A stretch of DNA of 64,000 bases, from positions 1,622,501-1,686,500 of the forward strand of contig CP016269.1 in NCBI GenBank assembly GCA_001880285.1, written 5' to 3'. Both the position numbers and the translations under genes were made by a program. Source of the stretch: Flavobacteriaceae bacterium UJ101 (lineage in GTDB: Bacteria > Bacteroidota > Bacteroidia > Flavobacteriales > UJ101). This document shows positions 48,503 through 57,904 of the stretch, one piece after another; the first letter of the stretch is position 1; the number at the start of each line of letters is the position of its first letter. Under the pieces are notes generated by a model. The model saw nothing but the letters and a program-made list of their open reading frames with translations, made no database searches and was not told the DNA's origin.

Positions 48503-49552
48503 CTATTTTAATTGTTTTTTATATTGGTTGGGTGTTATACCTTCAATACGTTTAAAAGCAGAATAAAATACTGATTTTGAGTTGAATCCAACTTCTTCAG
48601 CAAGCCCTAGAATACTTAATTTGTTTGCTTCTTCTGATTTTAGAAGTTTTTTGAATTCTTCTATCCTAAACTCATTGATATAGTGATAAAAATTATTTTT
48701 TGAATATTGATTGATGAGTTTTGATAATTCTTTTTCTTGAATAGAGAGTTTCTTAGCTAGTTTTTTTAAGGTTAAATTAGAGTGTTTAAAAAGTTGTTGT
48801 GTTTTAATTTTAGTAGAAATTATTTCAAATTGTTTTTGATCTTCTAAATTAAAAGCTATTGGATTTTTAGTAGAATTATGATCGAATTTAAAATGATGTT
48901 CTTGAAAAATTTTTTGTTGTGAAAAACCAAAATACCCTACCCACAAAACTAAGAAAAAAGTTAGGAGAGAAGAACTTGTAATGAAAAGAAGTTTAAATCG
49001 TTCTGTAAAAGTAATGTCTAAAAAATCTTCGGTTATCCAAATAATGTGAAATAAAAGGAAAATAGCTAAAATAGTGTAAATCCATTGAATGGTTTTGCTT
49101 TCTATGTCAGAATAATAGTGTAAAAGCTGTTGTCTGTGTAATTTAATTTGAAAAAAGATGATACCAATCAAAGAAAGGTTAAATACATAACCTATAAGTG
49201 TATAAAAAAGATCATCTTGTTGTATAATATTGAAAAGAATGCCAGGTATAAACAATAAGGTCCACTCCTTTTTGAAAGGTAGATTGATCGTGAAATTTAC
49301 ATAAAGATAAAGAAAAGGAAGTGTGAAAAAGGTAGTATCAAAATATTGGTCAAAATGAGTATGATTAAGTTCATTAAAACTTTCGATAAGAACAGGTGAA
49401 ATTTCAAATCCGAGACTTAATAGAAATAAGGATAGAAAAATATTAGCTTTCTTATTTCTAAAGTTTTTACTTAAGAAAAAAAGAGCAAAAATAAAAGTAC
49501 ATGAAAAAGTTAAAAAGTCTAGTAACGAAAAAAGGGAGAAATTAAAAACCAT
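48503..49552 (-). CDS. Membrane-bound AraC-family regulator
   Basis: This 349-residue protein has about seven hydrophobic helices in the first 220 residues and a cytoplasmic AraC-type DNA-binding domain at about 245-349. The second HTH is well kept: LSILGLAEEVGFNSKSVFYS then AFKRIEGITPNQYKK. This architecture (7-TM plus AraC) is frequent in Bacteroidota and senses a ligand in or across the membrane. A target is not known. The nearest candidate is the lipoprotein gene 96 nt downstream. Confidence 0.9.
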   Translation of the reverse strand: MVFNFSLFSLLDFLTFSCTFIFALFFLSKNFRNKKANIFLSLFLLSLGFEISPVLIESFNELNHTHFDQYFDTTFFTLPFLYLYVNFTINLPFKKEWTLLFIPGILFNIIQQDDLFYTLIGYVFNLSLIGIIFFQIKLHRQQLLHYYSDIESKTIQWIYTILAIFLLFHIIWITEDFLDITFTERFKLLFITSSSLLTFFLVLWVGYFGFSQQKIFQEHHFKFDHNSTKNPIAFNLEDQKQFEIISTKIKTQQLFKHSNLTLKKLAKKLSIQEKELSKLINQYSKNNFYHYINEFRIEEFKKLLKSEEANKLSILGLAEEVGFNSKSVFYSAFKRIEGITPNQYKKQLK

Positions 49553-49565
49553 TTTAGAATAGAAA

Positions 49566-50168
49566 CTAGTTTAACTCTAAAGAATAGTGCGTATTGTTTT
49601 TTACTTGCCAACCTAATGATTTAGAAAGAATAAAAATATTACGTAATTCTTCTTCTAAACGTGTGTTAGCACGCTTTTTTAAATCGGATAGTTCAACCAT
49701 ACCTTCAATCTCTTTGAGAGCTTTATCTTTAACTTTATTCATTTCGTTTGATGAAAATTGATTAAAGGTACTTTGTTGAATATCATAATATTTAACATCG
49801 GGTATAATTTGAATTTCAGCTTCAGGTACTTTATTTAAAAAGATAGTTTTGGTAATAGAATCCAATTCTATATCCAAAAGTTTCATGTCGTACATTACTT
49901 GAGCTTTAGCATTAACTACAATGAGAACTTTCTTTTCAAATGAAATCCAATCTCCAAAATACTGATCTACATCTTTATAGGAATAAACATCAGAATAACT
50001 TCCTTCAACTACAATAAGTTTACTCAAATTTTTAATTTCATTTTGAATAACATGAGAATTTTCAGAAATGGTTGAATCATTTTTGAAAGAAAAATAGGCA
50101 TACGTTAAAAGTATACCTATTAGTAATGTTATGATTGGAAATATTATTTTTGTATTATTGGTTTGCAT
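49566..50168 (-). CDS. DUF4230 membrane-anchored protein
   Basis: This 200-residue protein starts MQTNNTKIIFPIITLLIGIL, one membrane anchor. A DUF4230-like domain follows (KLIVVEGSYSDVYSYKDVDQ, then KKVLIVVNAKAQVMYDMKLL and a C-terminal amphipathic helix region). The family is of unknown function and resembles stomatin/SPFH-type beta-strand patterns only loosely. I chose the ATG at 50168. ATG 50180 and GTG 50189 are in frame upstream, inside the preceding gene. The overlap with the thioredoxin-like gene is 14 nt, indicating coupled translation. Confidence 0.82.
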   Translation of the reverse strand: MQTNNTKIIFPIITLLIGILLTYAYFSFKNDSTISENSHVIQNEIKNLSKLIVVEGSYSDVYSYKDVDQYFGDWISFEKKVLIVVNAKAQVMYDMKLLDIELDSITKTIFLNKVPEAEIQIIPDVKYYDIQQSTFNQFSSNEMNKVKDKALKEIEGMVELSDLKKRANTRLEEELRNIFILSKSLGWQVKNNTHYSLELN

Positions 50169-50754
50169 AATTTGGGACATAAAGATCACCTAAAATAATT
50201 TTTAACATATCTTTCTCTAATGTTTCTACGGGGTATTCCACAATCCGTCCAATTTCAGTAGGTGAACGATCTGCAAATTCATTATGATAAAAAATAAAGG
50301 TAGCAACACGTTTAATTCTTTTTCCAAGGTCCTGACCTGCAAAAGCATGATAGTGATCGTTAACACCAATCAATTTAATTTTACTTCTAGGAATTTCTAG
50401 AAAGTCCATTATTTTCATAAATCGAGGTACTTCTCTTCTACTATCAGGACACCATGTTCCCATAAAAATTTCAATACTTTTATTTTTAAAAAGTTTTTTA
50501 AATTCTTTTTTATTAGCTTTAAAAACATCATCTACAACATAATTATTGTACTCAGTAGTGTACCAATCAGAAAAACTAGGGCGTTCTTGTAAATCTTCAA
50601 TAGTAAAATCTCCTGTGATATTAACATTTCCCTTTTGATCTTTATAAAGTTTTAAAACTTTTTCTCCATTAACAGGATCTCTAAAAAGCATACTACAGCT
50701 TGTAGAAAATAGTAAAGTAAAAACACTTATAAAAAGTATGATAATTTTATTCAT
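50155..50754 (-). CDS. Thioredoxin-like lipoprotein with CPDS active site
   Basis: This 199-residue protein has a lipobox (STSC, Cys20) and a thioredoxin fold: FKNKSIEIFMGTWCPDSRRE then VPRFMKIMDF. The active site is CPDS (residues 102-105) instead of CxxC, so only one Cys is left to act, as in monothiol or redox-inactive members. The substrate is unknown. Its stop overlaps the start of the DUF4230 gene downstream. The same CPDS pattern occurs, from memory, in other Bacteroidota homologues, so it is probably not an error. Confidence 0.85.
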   Translation of the reverse strand: MNKIIILFISVFTLLFSTSCSMLFRDPVNGEKVLKLYKDQKGNVNITGDFTIEDLQERPSFSDWYTTEYNNYVVDDVFKANKKEFKKLFKNKSIEIFMGTWCPDSRREVPRFMKIMDFLEIPRSKIKLIGVNDHYHAFAGQDLGKRIKRVATFIFYHNEFADRSPTEIGRIVEYPVETLEKDMLKIILGDLYVPNYANQ

Positions 50755-50817
50755 TTGATGATTTTAATTTTGTCAAAGATATAAATTATTCGTTTTATAG
50801 TCTTTTGAAAAACTATT

Positions 50818-52476
50818 TTATACAAAAATTTGTTCCAATATCTTTTCTGTTATTAAATAAGTAGGTTTTACACCAGTAAATCCTAAAGCTCCGGAGGCTA
50901 GTGTTGATCCTGTTTTTAAAGGGTTGTCAGAAGCATAATAAGCATATCGAACGACTACGTTGGGTGAAATATGCCCACGAATATGTGCAGCAGCTTGAAT
51001 AGCTTTTTGATAATGAGCTCCTTCCATTTCCAATCCAGTAGCACCCCAAGTAGATTCTTTAAAATACTCTAAGATATCTTTGTTTTGAAGTGAGGTACCC
51101 ATTACCGAAATCATAGCTCCTTCATAAACACCAATTCGGTTTCCTTTAAAATCTTCCACTTTTAAAGCGTTTTCAAAAGGATAATTATCAGCTGATCCTT
51201 CTAAAATATGTGAAGTTGGGATCATAATATCACCTTTTTCCCCTTGTAAAATACCCGCTTTTCCCATAATGGAAATAGATTTCATATTCAAAAAGAGTTC
51301 TTCTTTTTTCGTTTTATAAGGTTTTAATAATTCATCCATTACTTCAAAAGCCTGTTCTCCAAAAGCATAGTCCATTACAATAATAACATCATTACCTTTA
51401 AATTTTGAAGAGGCAAAAGGTGTGTTTTTTACATTGATTTTAGATAAATCAAAAATCTGTACATTAATGTTTGAACCTGATTCATCTTTAATATAGTACA
51501 TCCCTTTTTTAAGTGCGGTATTAAAAACACGTTCTCGTAGAGAACTATTTTTAGCAACACTTAAATCTTTGTAAACTTCTAAATTAGTTTTATTATCAAA
51601 TGCTTTTTCTCCAATTTGCCTTGCGTAAAGTGTGTTCATAACCGAGTGCATATTAGCACTTATAATATGAAGAGGTCTGTCAATCAGGTTGTTATTGTAT
51701 AAGGTGTCTTTAATTTGTTTGGCCCAACGTTCTCCATGAAAATGTAATCCGATATTATCTCGTAAAGCAGAACTAAATGAGATTTCACGTTTTAAATTAT
51801 CAATATGTTCGTCGATAGACAATTTACCCATCCAATAGATTAATTTAAAGAAGCGCTCTTTGTTGTGAGGTTGTTGCATAGCCTTATATGCAAGTAAAGT
51901 CTCTTCATAAGTTCTCCCTAATATCCCTGCTAAATGCATTAAAGCAACTTCTCGATCTTTTCGATTTAAAATTTCATCATGCAATGCAATTTCCTCAATT
52001 CGTTTCCATGCTCGAGAAGTTTCTCCAACCTCTGTATAATAAGCTCGATTCATTATTTTTGAAGCTTCATTAAACATAAAGGTTAAATGCGTTAAGATAT
52101 CATAGATTTCAGACCTTCCACGAGTTATTTCAATATTCATTTGGTCTTTATCAATGCGGTAACAGTTGCGTCTTCTTTTTTCAGGAATAATGGCTTCAAA
52201 ATGAGTCTTATCATAACCTTCATCTGAAGTCAAATTAATAAAACGACATTCTTCAATTCCTTCAGGAAGACGATCTATGACATAAGTTAATCCTGCTAGT
52301 TCTACTTTGTCTTTGTTGGCCATAACACCATATATTTCAGGATTCAGAACGAGTAGCATTTCTCGTAAAGATTGTCCAGAAGCATTACAAGGCTTATAAA
52401 AACCACGATTAAATAAGTGACGCATGGTAATGTAAAGTCGTTCTATGGCTATGGTTGATTTTCTTGATTTTTTCAT
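50818..52476 (-). CDS. Two-domain protein with phosphorylase-like C-terminus (DUF6909 type)
   Basis: This 552-residue protein has a helical N-terminal half (to about residue 280, with RAWKRIEEIALHDEILNRKD-like helices and HLAGILGRTYEET). The C-terminal half is alpha/beta. It reads FKGNDVIIVMDYAFGEQAFE, GDIMIPTSHILEGSADNYPF and WGATGLEMEGAHYQKAIQAA; the EMEG at 483-486 is a hallmark of nucleoside phosphorylase/nucleosidase folds (DMEG/EMEG). A link to AMP or purine nucleoside hydrolysis is inferred from that fold only. I recall the family as DUF6909 but have not checked. Gene order: 14 nt downstream of GH3. Confidence 0.7.
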   Translation of the reverse strand: MKKSRKSTIAIERLYITMRHLFNRGFYKPCNASGQSLREMLLVLNPEIYGVMANKDKVELAGLTYVIDRLPEGIEECRFINLTSDEGYDKTHFEAIIPEKRRRNCYRIDKDQMNIEITRGRSEIYDILTHLTFMFNEASKIMNRAYYTEVGETSRAWKRIEEIALHDEILNRKDREVALMHLAGILGRTYEETLLAYKAMQQPHNKERFFKLIYWMGKLSIDEHIDNLKREISFSSALRDNIGLHFHGERWAKQIKDTLYNNNLIDRPLHIISANMHSVMNTLYARQIGEKAFDNKTNLEVYKDLSVAKNSSLRERVFNTALKKGMYYIKDESGSNINVQIFDLSKINVKNTPFASSKFKGNDVIIVMDYAFGEQAFEVMDELLKPYKTKKEELFLNMKSISIMGKAGILQGEKGDIMIPTSHILEGSADNYPFENALKVEDFKGNRIGVYEGAMISVMGTSLQNKDILEYFKESTWGATGLEMEGAHYQKAIQAAAHIRGHISPNVVVRYAYYASDNPLKTGSTLASGALGFTGVKPTYLITEKILEQIFV

Positions 52477-52490
52477 TTCTTCTAAAATTT

Positions 52491-53993
52491 TTAATGATTG
52501 ATTATAAATTTAGATAATAGATTGGCTATTTTTCTATCATTAGATAGTCTTGGAATTTTGTTTTGACCTCCCAATTTTCCTACAGATTTCATATAAGAAT
52601 TAAAACTATCCTTTTTTACTTTAGTGATGATTGCTTCACGAAGCATTTTACTTGTAATTAAATCATCATAATATACATTCTTTTTTCGTAATTCTTTGTC
52701 AATATCTAATGCAAATGCTGCTAAATTTTCGGGTTCTTTTTCAAATTCAATAAACCATTCGTGATAAGGTAATCCAGAGGAAGGATTTACTTGAGGTGCA
52801 ACGGTGAATTCATTAATTTGAGCATGGTGTTTTTTTAGCGATTCTTTCATTGCATGTTCTACTTCATGTCCGATAACGTGTTCTCCAAAGGCAGAAATAA
52901 AATGTTTAACGCGTCCTGTAACAATAATTCGATAAGGATTTTTGTTAACAAATTGAACCGTATCACCAATTAAATAACCCCAAAGCCCAGCATTCGTATT
53001 TAAAACAACAGCATAATCTTGGTATAGTTCAACGTCTTCAATTGATAGACGTGTTGGATTTTCATCAAAATATTCTTCTACAGGAATAAATTCATAAAAA
53101 ATACCATGATTTAATTGCAATAAAAGACCTTCTTCTGTTTGTGTATCTTGATAAGCGATAAACCCTTCAGAAGCAGGATAAGTTTCGATTAAGTCAATAT
53201 CTTTTCCAATTAATTCTTTAAACCGCGTGCGATAAGGTTCAAAATTAACTCCTCCGGTTGCCAAAAGTGAAAAATTAGGAAAGATCTCTGAAATAGTCTT
53301 TTTCCCTGATTTTTTAATTAATAATTCAAAATAATTTTGCAACCACGGTGGAATGCCACTAATAAGTGACATATTTTTAGGAAGCGTTTCTTTAACAATT
53401 TCATTAATTTTGGTTTCCCAATCTTCAATACAATTGGTTTCCCAAGAAGGCATTCGGTTTTGTTTTGCATAAAAAGGAATATAATGTGCAACAATTCCTG
53501 ATAAACGGCCTAATTGAATTCCATTTTTTTCTTGTAAAACAGGACTTCCTTGTAAAAAAATCATTTTTCCAGAAAAAATAGAAGTATTTCCTGTTTCATG
53601 GATATAAGACATAAGACTGTCTCGAGCACTTTGAATATGATGAGGCATTGATTCTTTTGAAATAGGGATATATTTTGCTCCAGATGTTGTTCCAGATGTT
53701 TTAGCAAAATAAAGTGGTTTCCCTTTCCATAAAATATCCGATTTCCCCTCAACAATTGAATTAATATAGGGTTTTAATCCTTCATAATCCCGTAAGGGAA
53801 TATTTTGTTTAAAATCTTGATAAGATTGTATGGTTTCGAAATGATGTTCTTTCCCAAAGGCGGTATTTTTCGCTTGGAGAATTAGATTATGGAGTACCTT
53901 TTTTTGTGTCTCAACGGGTTTAGATGACCATTTTTTTATTTTATTAGTATAAAATTTGGCCGCAATCTTGACAATTTTAGGTTTTATCGGCAT
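52491..53993 (-). CDS. GH3-superfamily acyl-adenylate/amide synthetase-like protein
   Basis: This 500-residue protein belongs to the GH3 group, which in plants joins acyl acids such as indoleacetate to amino acids. The adenylation motifs are readable: YFAKTSGTTSGAKYIPIS (P-loop), NLLATGGVNFEPYRTRF-like, TYPASEGFIAYQ (acyl/AMP binding) and YLIGDTVQFVNKNPYRIIVT then GRVKHFISAFGEHV. Bacterial GH3 proteins are common in Bacteroidota but their substrates are not known. It lies 14 nt upstream of the DUF6909-type gene and 52 nt from the M23 gene, all leftward. Confidence 0.9.
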   Translation of the reverse strand: MPIKPKIVKIAAKFYTNKIKKWSSKPVETQKKVLHNLILQAKNTAFGKEHHFETIQSYQDFKQNIPLRDYEGLKPYINSIVEGKSDILWKGKPLYFAKTSGTTSGAKYIPISKESMPHHIQSARDSLMSYIHETGNTSIFSGKMIFLQGSPVLQEKNGIQLGRLSGIVAHYIPFYAKQNRMPSWETNCIEDWETKINEIVKETLPKNMSLISGIPPWLQNYFELLIKKSGKKTISEIFPNFSLLATGGVNFEPYRTRFKELIGKDIDLIETYPASEGFIAYQDTQTEEGLLLQLNHGIFYEFIPVEEYFDENPTRLSIEDVELYQDYAVVLNTNAGLWGYLIGDTVQFVNKNPYRIIVTGRVKHFISAFGEHVIGHEVEHAMKESLKKHHAQINEFTVAPQVNPSSGLPYHEWFIEFEKEPENLAAFALDIDKELRKKNVYYDDLITSKMLREAIITKVKKDSFNSYMKSVGKLGGQNKIPRLSNDRKIANLLSKFIINH

Positions 53994-54045
53994 AGATTGA
54001 GATTCTTCTTAAAATCAAAGATACTAAAAATAGATGGAACTCTTC

Positions 54046-54942
54046 TTAAAAATCAATATATGCTTCAGGGTCAACAGCATAACCTTCTATCCATAATTCG
54101 AAATGTAAATGGGCTCCTGTTGAAAGTTCTCCAGAAGATCCAGCAGCTGCAATTACATCTCCTGATTGAACTACATCTCCTTGCTTTTTATAGAGTTGGG
54201 AATTGTGTTTATAAATTGACACAATGTTTTGTTTATGTTGTAATACCAGTACATAGCCACCATCTGATGTCCAATCAGAAAAAACAACAAAGCCATTCAT
54301 AATGGCCTTAATAGGTTCCCCTTCATCACAAGCAATATCAAGTGCTAAATGTTCTTCTCCAATGTCATATTTTGAAGTGATAATTCCTTTTACAGGTGGA
54401 AATAAAACAATTTTATCCTCTTCAGTTTTTAAATCATCTGTTTTAACTGCTACCGTTGAAAAACCATCTTCGATAATTTCAGTTCTAAATTGTATATCTT
54501 GTTCAGAAGGAGCAATAGAATCTTTATCTAATTTATGTTCTGCTATAGGGATAAGTTGTTCTTCGTTAACTAGAGAGTCATAACTAGCTGTTACATTTCC
54601 ATCAATAACATTTGAAATACTATTGACGTATAATTTATATTTTTCTAACTCTTCTGATAAAGAATCGGTACGTTTTAATAATCGAATCGAAGCATCTTTT
54701 GAAATTTTAGGATTAACCGATTGAATTTGTGCTATTTCTTTATTTGAAAAAGAATTAAAATTCCAATTACCTGTAAAATATAAAGTGCCTAAAATAATTA
54801 AAACGCCTAAAGCTAAAAACCATAGAAAAAATCTAGATAAGCTACTCTTATAGAGTACCTTTTTTTCAGAAGTAATAGGGTCTATAATAATTTCTTGCTT
54901 GCCCAAAAATAACTTTTCCAATATGTTTTTTTCGCCACTCAT
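54046..54942 (-). CDS. M23-family peptidase (cell-wall endopeptidase type)
   Basis: This 298-residue protein starts at ATG 54942 (MSGEKNILEKLFLGKQEIII). A bitopic helix lies at about 36-57, followed by a charged/coiled linker and a C-terminal M23 domain. The zinc motifs are DIGEEHLALDIA (H-x3-D) and GAHLHFELW (HxH), with GYVLVLQHKQNIVSIYKHNS between. The first motif is HLALD where HxGxD is common, as in other non-secreted M23 proteins of this family. It is divergent from sprE. The coiled-coil M23 layout resembles envelope-shape hydrolases that work with bactofilins, and one lies 2.6 kb away. Confidence 0.9.
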   Translation of the reverse strand: MSGEKNILEKLFLGKQEIIIDPITSEKKVLYKSSLSRFFLWFLALGVLIILGTLYFTGNWNFNSFSNKEIAQIQSVNPKISKDASIRLLKRTDSLSEELEKYKLYVNSISNVIDGNVTASYDSLVNEEQLIPIAEHKLDKDSIAPSEQDIQFRTEIIEDGFSTVAVKTDDLKTEEDKIVLFPPVKGIITSKYDIGEEHLALDIACDEGEPIKAIMNGFVVFSDWTSDGGYVLVLQHKQNIVSIYKHNSQLYKKQGDVVQSGDVIAAAGSSGELSTGAHLHFELWIEGYAVDPEAYIDF

Positions 54943-55015
54943 GCGTTGCAAATATCCAAAATAACTAGTTAATAATATAATTTTTAACAATTTAAAACGC
55001 TTTTTTTATAAGATA

Positions 55016-55048
55016 TTGTAGAAAAATGCGTTTTTTAACTTAGTTTTG
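55016..55048 (+). promoter_or_regulatory. Promoter of sprE
   Basis: TTG at 55016-55018 and TAGTTTTG at 55041-55048, spacing 22 nt (slightly long). The start codon is 16 nt beyond the -7 element. Confidence 0.6.
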
Positions 55049-55064
55049 TAATTCAAATTTTCCT

Positions 55065-57479
55065 ATGAAGAATTTTGTTAAATATAGTACAGTTTTTATT
55101 TTTTTATTGATCATTATAGGGTGTTCAGTAAAGAAAGATAACTTTACAAATCGTTTTTATCACAAATCTACAGCCTGGTTCAATACATTATTCAACGGTG
55201 AGGAAGCTCTTAAGCAAGAGCTTAAAAATACTGAAAAAAATTACGAAGAAGATTACGGAGGAATACTTCCTGTTTTACCGGGTCAATTGGTTTCTCAGTT
55301 AGAAGATGAAGATTATGAATATGAGTATTCTTCTATAAACGCTAAAAAAAAGGATGTTTTTAATAGCGTTTCAGGTTTTTTAGGTGGAAATGATTCTAAT
55401 AATAATGAAGAAGGAACTTCAGGAAGTCCGTATGAGTATGCTGAAAAGAAGGCTATTAAGGCTATTGAAAATCATTCTATGATGATTCGAGGTACGGAGC
55501 GTAATACTTTTATGGCTAATGCTTATCTTTTGTTAGGGAAATCACGTTATTATCAAGGAAAGAGTTATGAAGCTTTAGATGCATTTAATTATATTTCTCA
55601 AAATGTAAAAGGAAGTAAGAAAAATGATGAAGCACAGTTTTGGGTTGCAAAAACTAATTTTCAAGCAGGAAATAGATTTTATGCGTTAGAGGAATTAGTT
55701 AAACTGTACGATAAGAAAGATCTTAAAAAAGGATTAAAAGAAGAAATAGCCGCTTTATATAGTCAAATTTTAATTGATGAAGGGAAATATCAAACTGCTT
55801 TTGATGCTTTAGATAAAGCAAAACAAAATACCAAAAATAAAAAGAGAAAAGGACGTTATACTTTTATACAAGCTCAATTACAAAATCAATTAGGAAATAA
55901 CTTAGAATCTTCAAAGTTATTTGATCAAGTAAGAAAATACCATCCAGGTTTCGAAATGGAATTTCAAGCAAAGATGGGAATTGCTCAAAATTTTATTCCA
56001 GAGAAAAATAATTACGATGCTTTTCAAAAGGAATTTAAAAAAATGTTGAAGGACAGTAAATACAGGGAGTATAAAGATCAAATTTATTATAATAGTGGAT
56101 TGATAGCAGAACGTTCAAGAAAACTAGATGAAGCTGAAACATTATATAAGAAAGGATTGTTAGAGCAAAGTTCTTCTGGTCGAATTAAAAGTTTGATGTT
56201 TGCTCATACAGGAAATGTTTTGTTTGATAAAGAAGATTACATTGCTGCTGGAAATTATTATGATAGTGCCGTTACTGTATCTGAAAATGATCTAATCAAG
56301 CAATTTTTAGGAAGTCGTAAAGAGCATTTGGTAGAGTTGATTGATAATTATAAAGTTGTAAATCATAATGATAGTGTTCTTACTATAGCAAAAATGAGTT
56401 CTGAAGAACAAAATGCTTATTTTCAAAAATATGTTGACGAATTAAAAAAAGAAGATGATAAAAAGAAAAAAGAATTAGAAGAATCTTTAAATGAATTTGA
56501 ATCTTTAAACAGAGTTTCTGCTTTTAATAATCCATATGAAAATAAAAAGAAGTTCTATTTTTATAATGATAACTTACGTATTAAGGGACAGCAAGAATTT
56601 AAACAAAGATGGGGAGATCGTCAATTAAATGATAATTGGCGTATAGCGAGTGTCGTTTCTAAAATTGAATCAGTTGAAGACCTTCCAGAGGATACAATCT
56701 TAGATGAAACACAACGATACGATATCAATACATATCTAGCACAAATTCCAACGGATACAAAAGTTCTTCATAATATGAAAGAAGCACGTGATAGTGCACA
56801 ATTCAATATGGGATTAATATATTTAGATAAGATTAAGAATAATAAAAAAACAGTATCTACTTTAGAGAGTTTGATTGCCAACGATCCTAATGAAGATTTG
56901 AAAGTGAAAGCTTATTTTAATTTGTTTAAAGCATTAGAAGATAATCCACAAGAAGCAGCTAAGTATAAAGAAATTTTGATTGCTCAATATCCTAATACTT
57001 CGTATGCAGAATATGCTCAAAACCCAGAGGCAGAAAGCTTTGTAGTTGGAAATTCTAAAGAAAGTGTTCAAATGTATGAGAAAGCTTTTGAGGCTTATGA
57101 ATCAGGAGATTGGAATACATACAATCAGATAGCACAAGAAGCCCTTTCAAAATATGGAAAGGAAGAGATTATTGCAAAATTTGGTTTATTAAACGCTTTT
57201 GTTAAAGGGAAAACAGAGGGTAAAGATGCTATGTTAGCTTCTCTGAATACCATAGTGATGGTGTATCCTAATCTACCTGAAGGAGAAAAAGCCAAAGAAT
57301 TGATTTCTCTATTCAATGAATCTAAACCTAGCGATACCCATAATGCTACTTCGAGTACTTCTAATGTTAAAAAAGAATCAAATTCAAATAAGAAGATTTC
57401 TAAACCTAAAAATAAATTGGAAAAAGAACCATCTTCAGAAGATGATTTACCAGCATTTTTAAAGAAAAAGAATAAATAG
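55065..57479 (+). CDS. sprE: Gliding-motility/T9SS lipoprotein SprE (PorW)
   Basis: SprE is an outer-membrane-associated lipoprotein needed for gliding and type IX secretion. The 804-residue protein has a lipobox (FIFLLIIIGC, Cys20) and the family start KKDNFTNRFYHKSTAWFNTL. A Glu/Asp-rich spacer follows, then about ten TPR-like helix pairs (residues 125-400, for example AYLLLGKSRYYQGKSYEALD). A middle Lys/Glu-rich region, TPR-like repeats near 590-690, and a Lys/Ser-rich tail complete it. Its presence predicts T9SS and gliding ability. Core T9SS genes are not in the window. Confidence 0.92.
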   Translation: MKNFVKYSTVFIFLLIIIGCSVKKDNFTNRFYHKSTAWFNTLFNGEEALKQELKNTEKNYEEDYGGILPVLPGQLVSQLEDEDYEYEYSSINAKKKDVFNSVSGFLGGNDSNNNEEGTSGSPYEYAEKKAIKAIENHSMMIRGTERNTFMANAYLLLGKSRYYQGKSYEALDAFNYISQNVKGSKKNDEAQFWVAKTNFQAGNRFYALEELVKLYDKKDLKKGLKEEIAALYSQILIDEGKYQTAFDALDKAKQNTKNKKRKGRYTFIQAQLQNQLGNNLESSKLFDQVRKYHPGFEMEFQAKMGIAQNFIPEKNNYDAFQKEFKKMLKDSKYREYKDQIYYNSGLIAERSRKLDEAETLYKKGLLEQSSSGRIKSLMFAHTGNVLFDKEDYIAAGNYYDSAVTVSENDLIKQFLGSRKEHLVELIDNYKVVNHNDSVLTIAKMSSEEQNAYFQKYVDELKKEDDKKKKELEESLNEFESLNRVSAFNNPYENKKKFYFYNDNLRIKGQQEFKQRWGDRQLNDNWRIASVVSKIESVEDLPEDTILDETQRYDINTYLAQIPTDTKVLHNMKEARDSAQFNMGLIYLDKIKNNKKTVSTLESLIANDPNEDLKVKAYFNLFKALEDNPQEAAKYKEILIAQYPNTSYAEYAQNPEAESFVVGNSKESVQMYEKAFEAYESGDWNTYNQIAQEALSKYGKEEIIAKFGLLNAFVKGKTEGKDAMLASLNTIVMVYPNLPEGEKAKELISLFNESKPSDTHNATSSTSNVKKESNSNKKISKPKNKLEKEPSSEDDLPAFLKKKNK

Positions 57480-57509
57480 GATAACTCATAAAAGAATATT
57501 TTTTTAAAC

Positions 57510-57878
57510 ATGATTAAAAAAAAAGGTAACGAAACCACTGCTACAAACGAACGAAACTTTTTAAGTGCTCAAACTAAAATTAAAGGAGATATTTCAACAC
57601 ACGGAATTTTACGAATCGACGGTATTGTTGAAGGAAATATATCGGTAGAAGGGCGTTTAATTTTAGGTAGTAAAGCTAAAGTACAAGGGAATATTATAGC
57701 AGAATCTTTGGAAGTAGAGGGAATTTTAATTGGAGATTGTCAAATTAAAGGAACTTTAGCATTAAAAGAAAGTGCTGTTGTGAATGGAAATATGGCATAT
57801 GGAAATATTTCTATTGATTTGGGTGCTCAATTTACTGGGACTAGTAAAATCTTATCAGGAGAACAAAAAAAAGTATAA
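57510..57878 (+). CDS. Bactofilin
   Basis: This 122-residue polymer-forming cytoskeletal protein has a variable N-terminus (MIKKKGNETTATNERNFLSA) and a right-handed beta-helix core: LSAQTKIKGDISTHGILRID through GIVEGNISVEGRLILGSKAK. The regular six-residue rungs continue to SIDLGAQFTGTS. Bactofilins form filaments at the membrane and often recruit M23 endopeptidases. It follows sprE by 30 nt, probably in one transcript. The M23 gene upstream of sprE is a plausible partner. Confidence 0.93.
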   Translation: MIKKKGNETTATNERNFLSAQTKIKGDISTHGILRIDGIVEGNISVEGRLILGSKAKVQGNIIAESLEVEGILIGDCQIKGTLALKESAVVNGNMAYGNISIDLGAQFTGTSKILSGEQKKV

Positions 57879-57904
57879 AAGTTGTAGATTTCTACAACTT
57901 TTTT
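57877..57904. terminator. Bidirectional terminator between bactofilin and upp
   Basis: AAAAGTTGTAGA pairs perfectly with TCTACAACTTTT around a 2-nt loop. It begins inside the bactofilin stop codon and its right arm contains the upp stop (TAG on the minus strand, 57892-57894). Confidence 0.88.

Noticed and set aside
53997-54583. Rightward ORFs across the M23 gene
   Set aside because: They run antisense to the peptidase domain, whose zinc motifs are clear on the minus strand.
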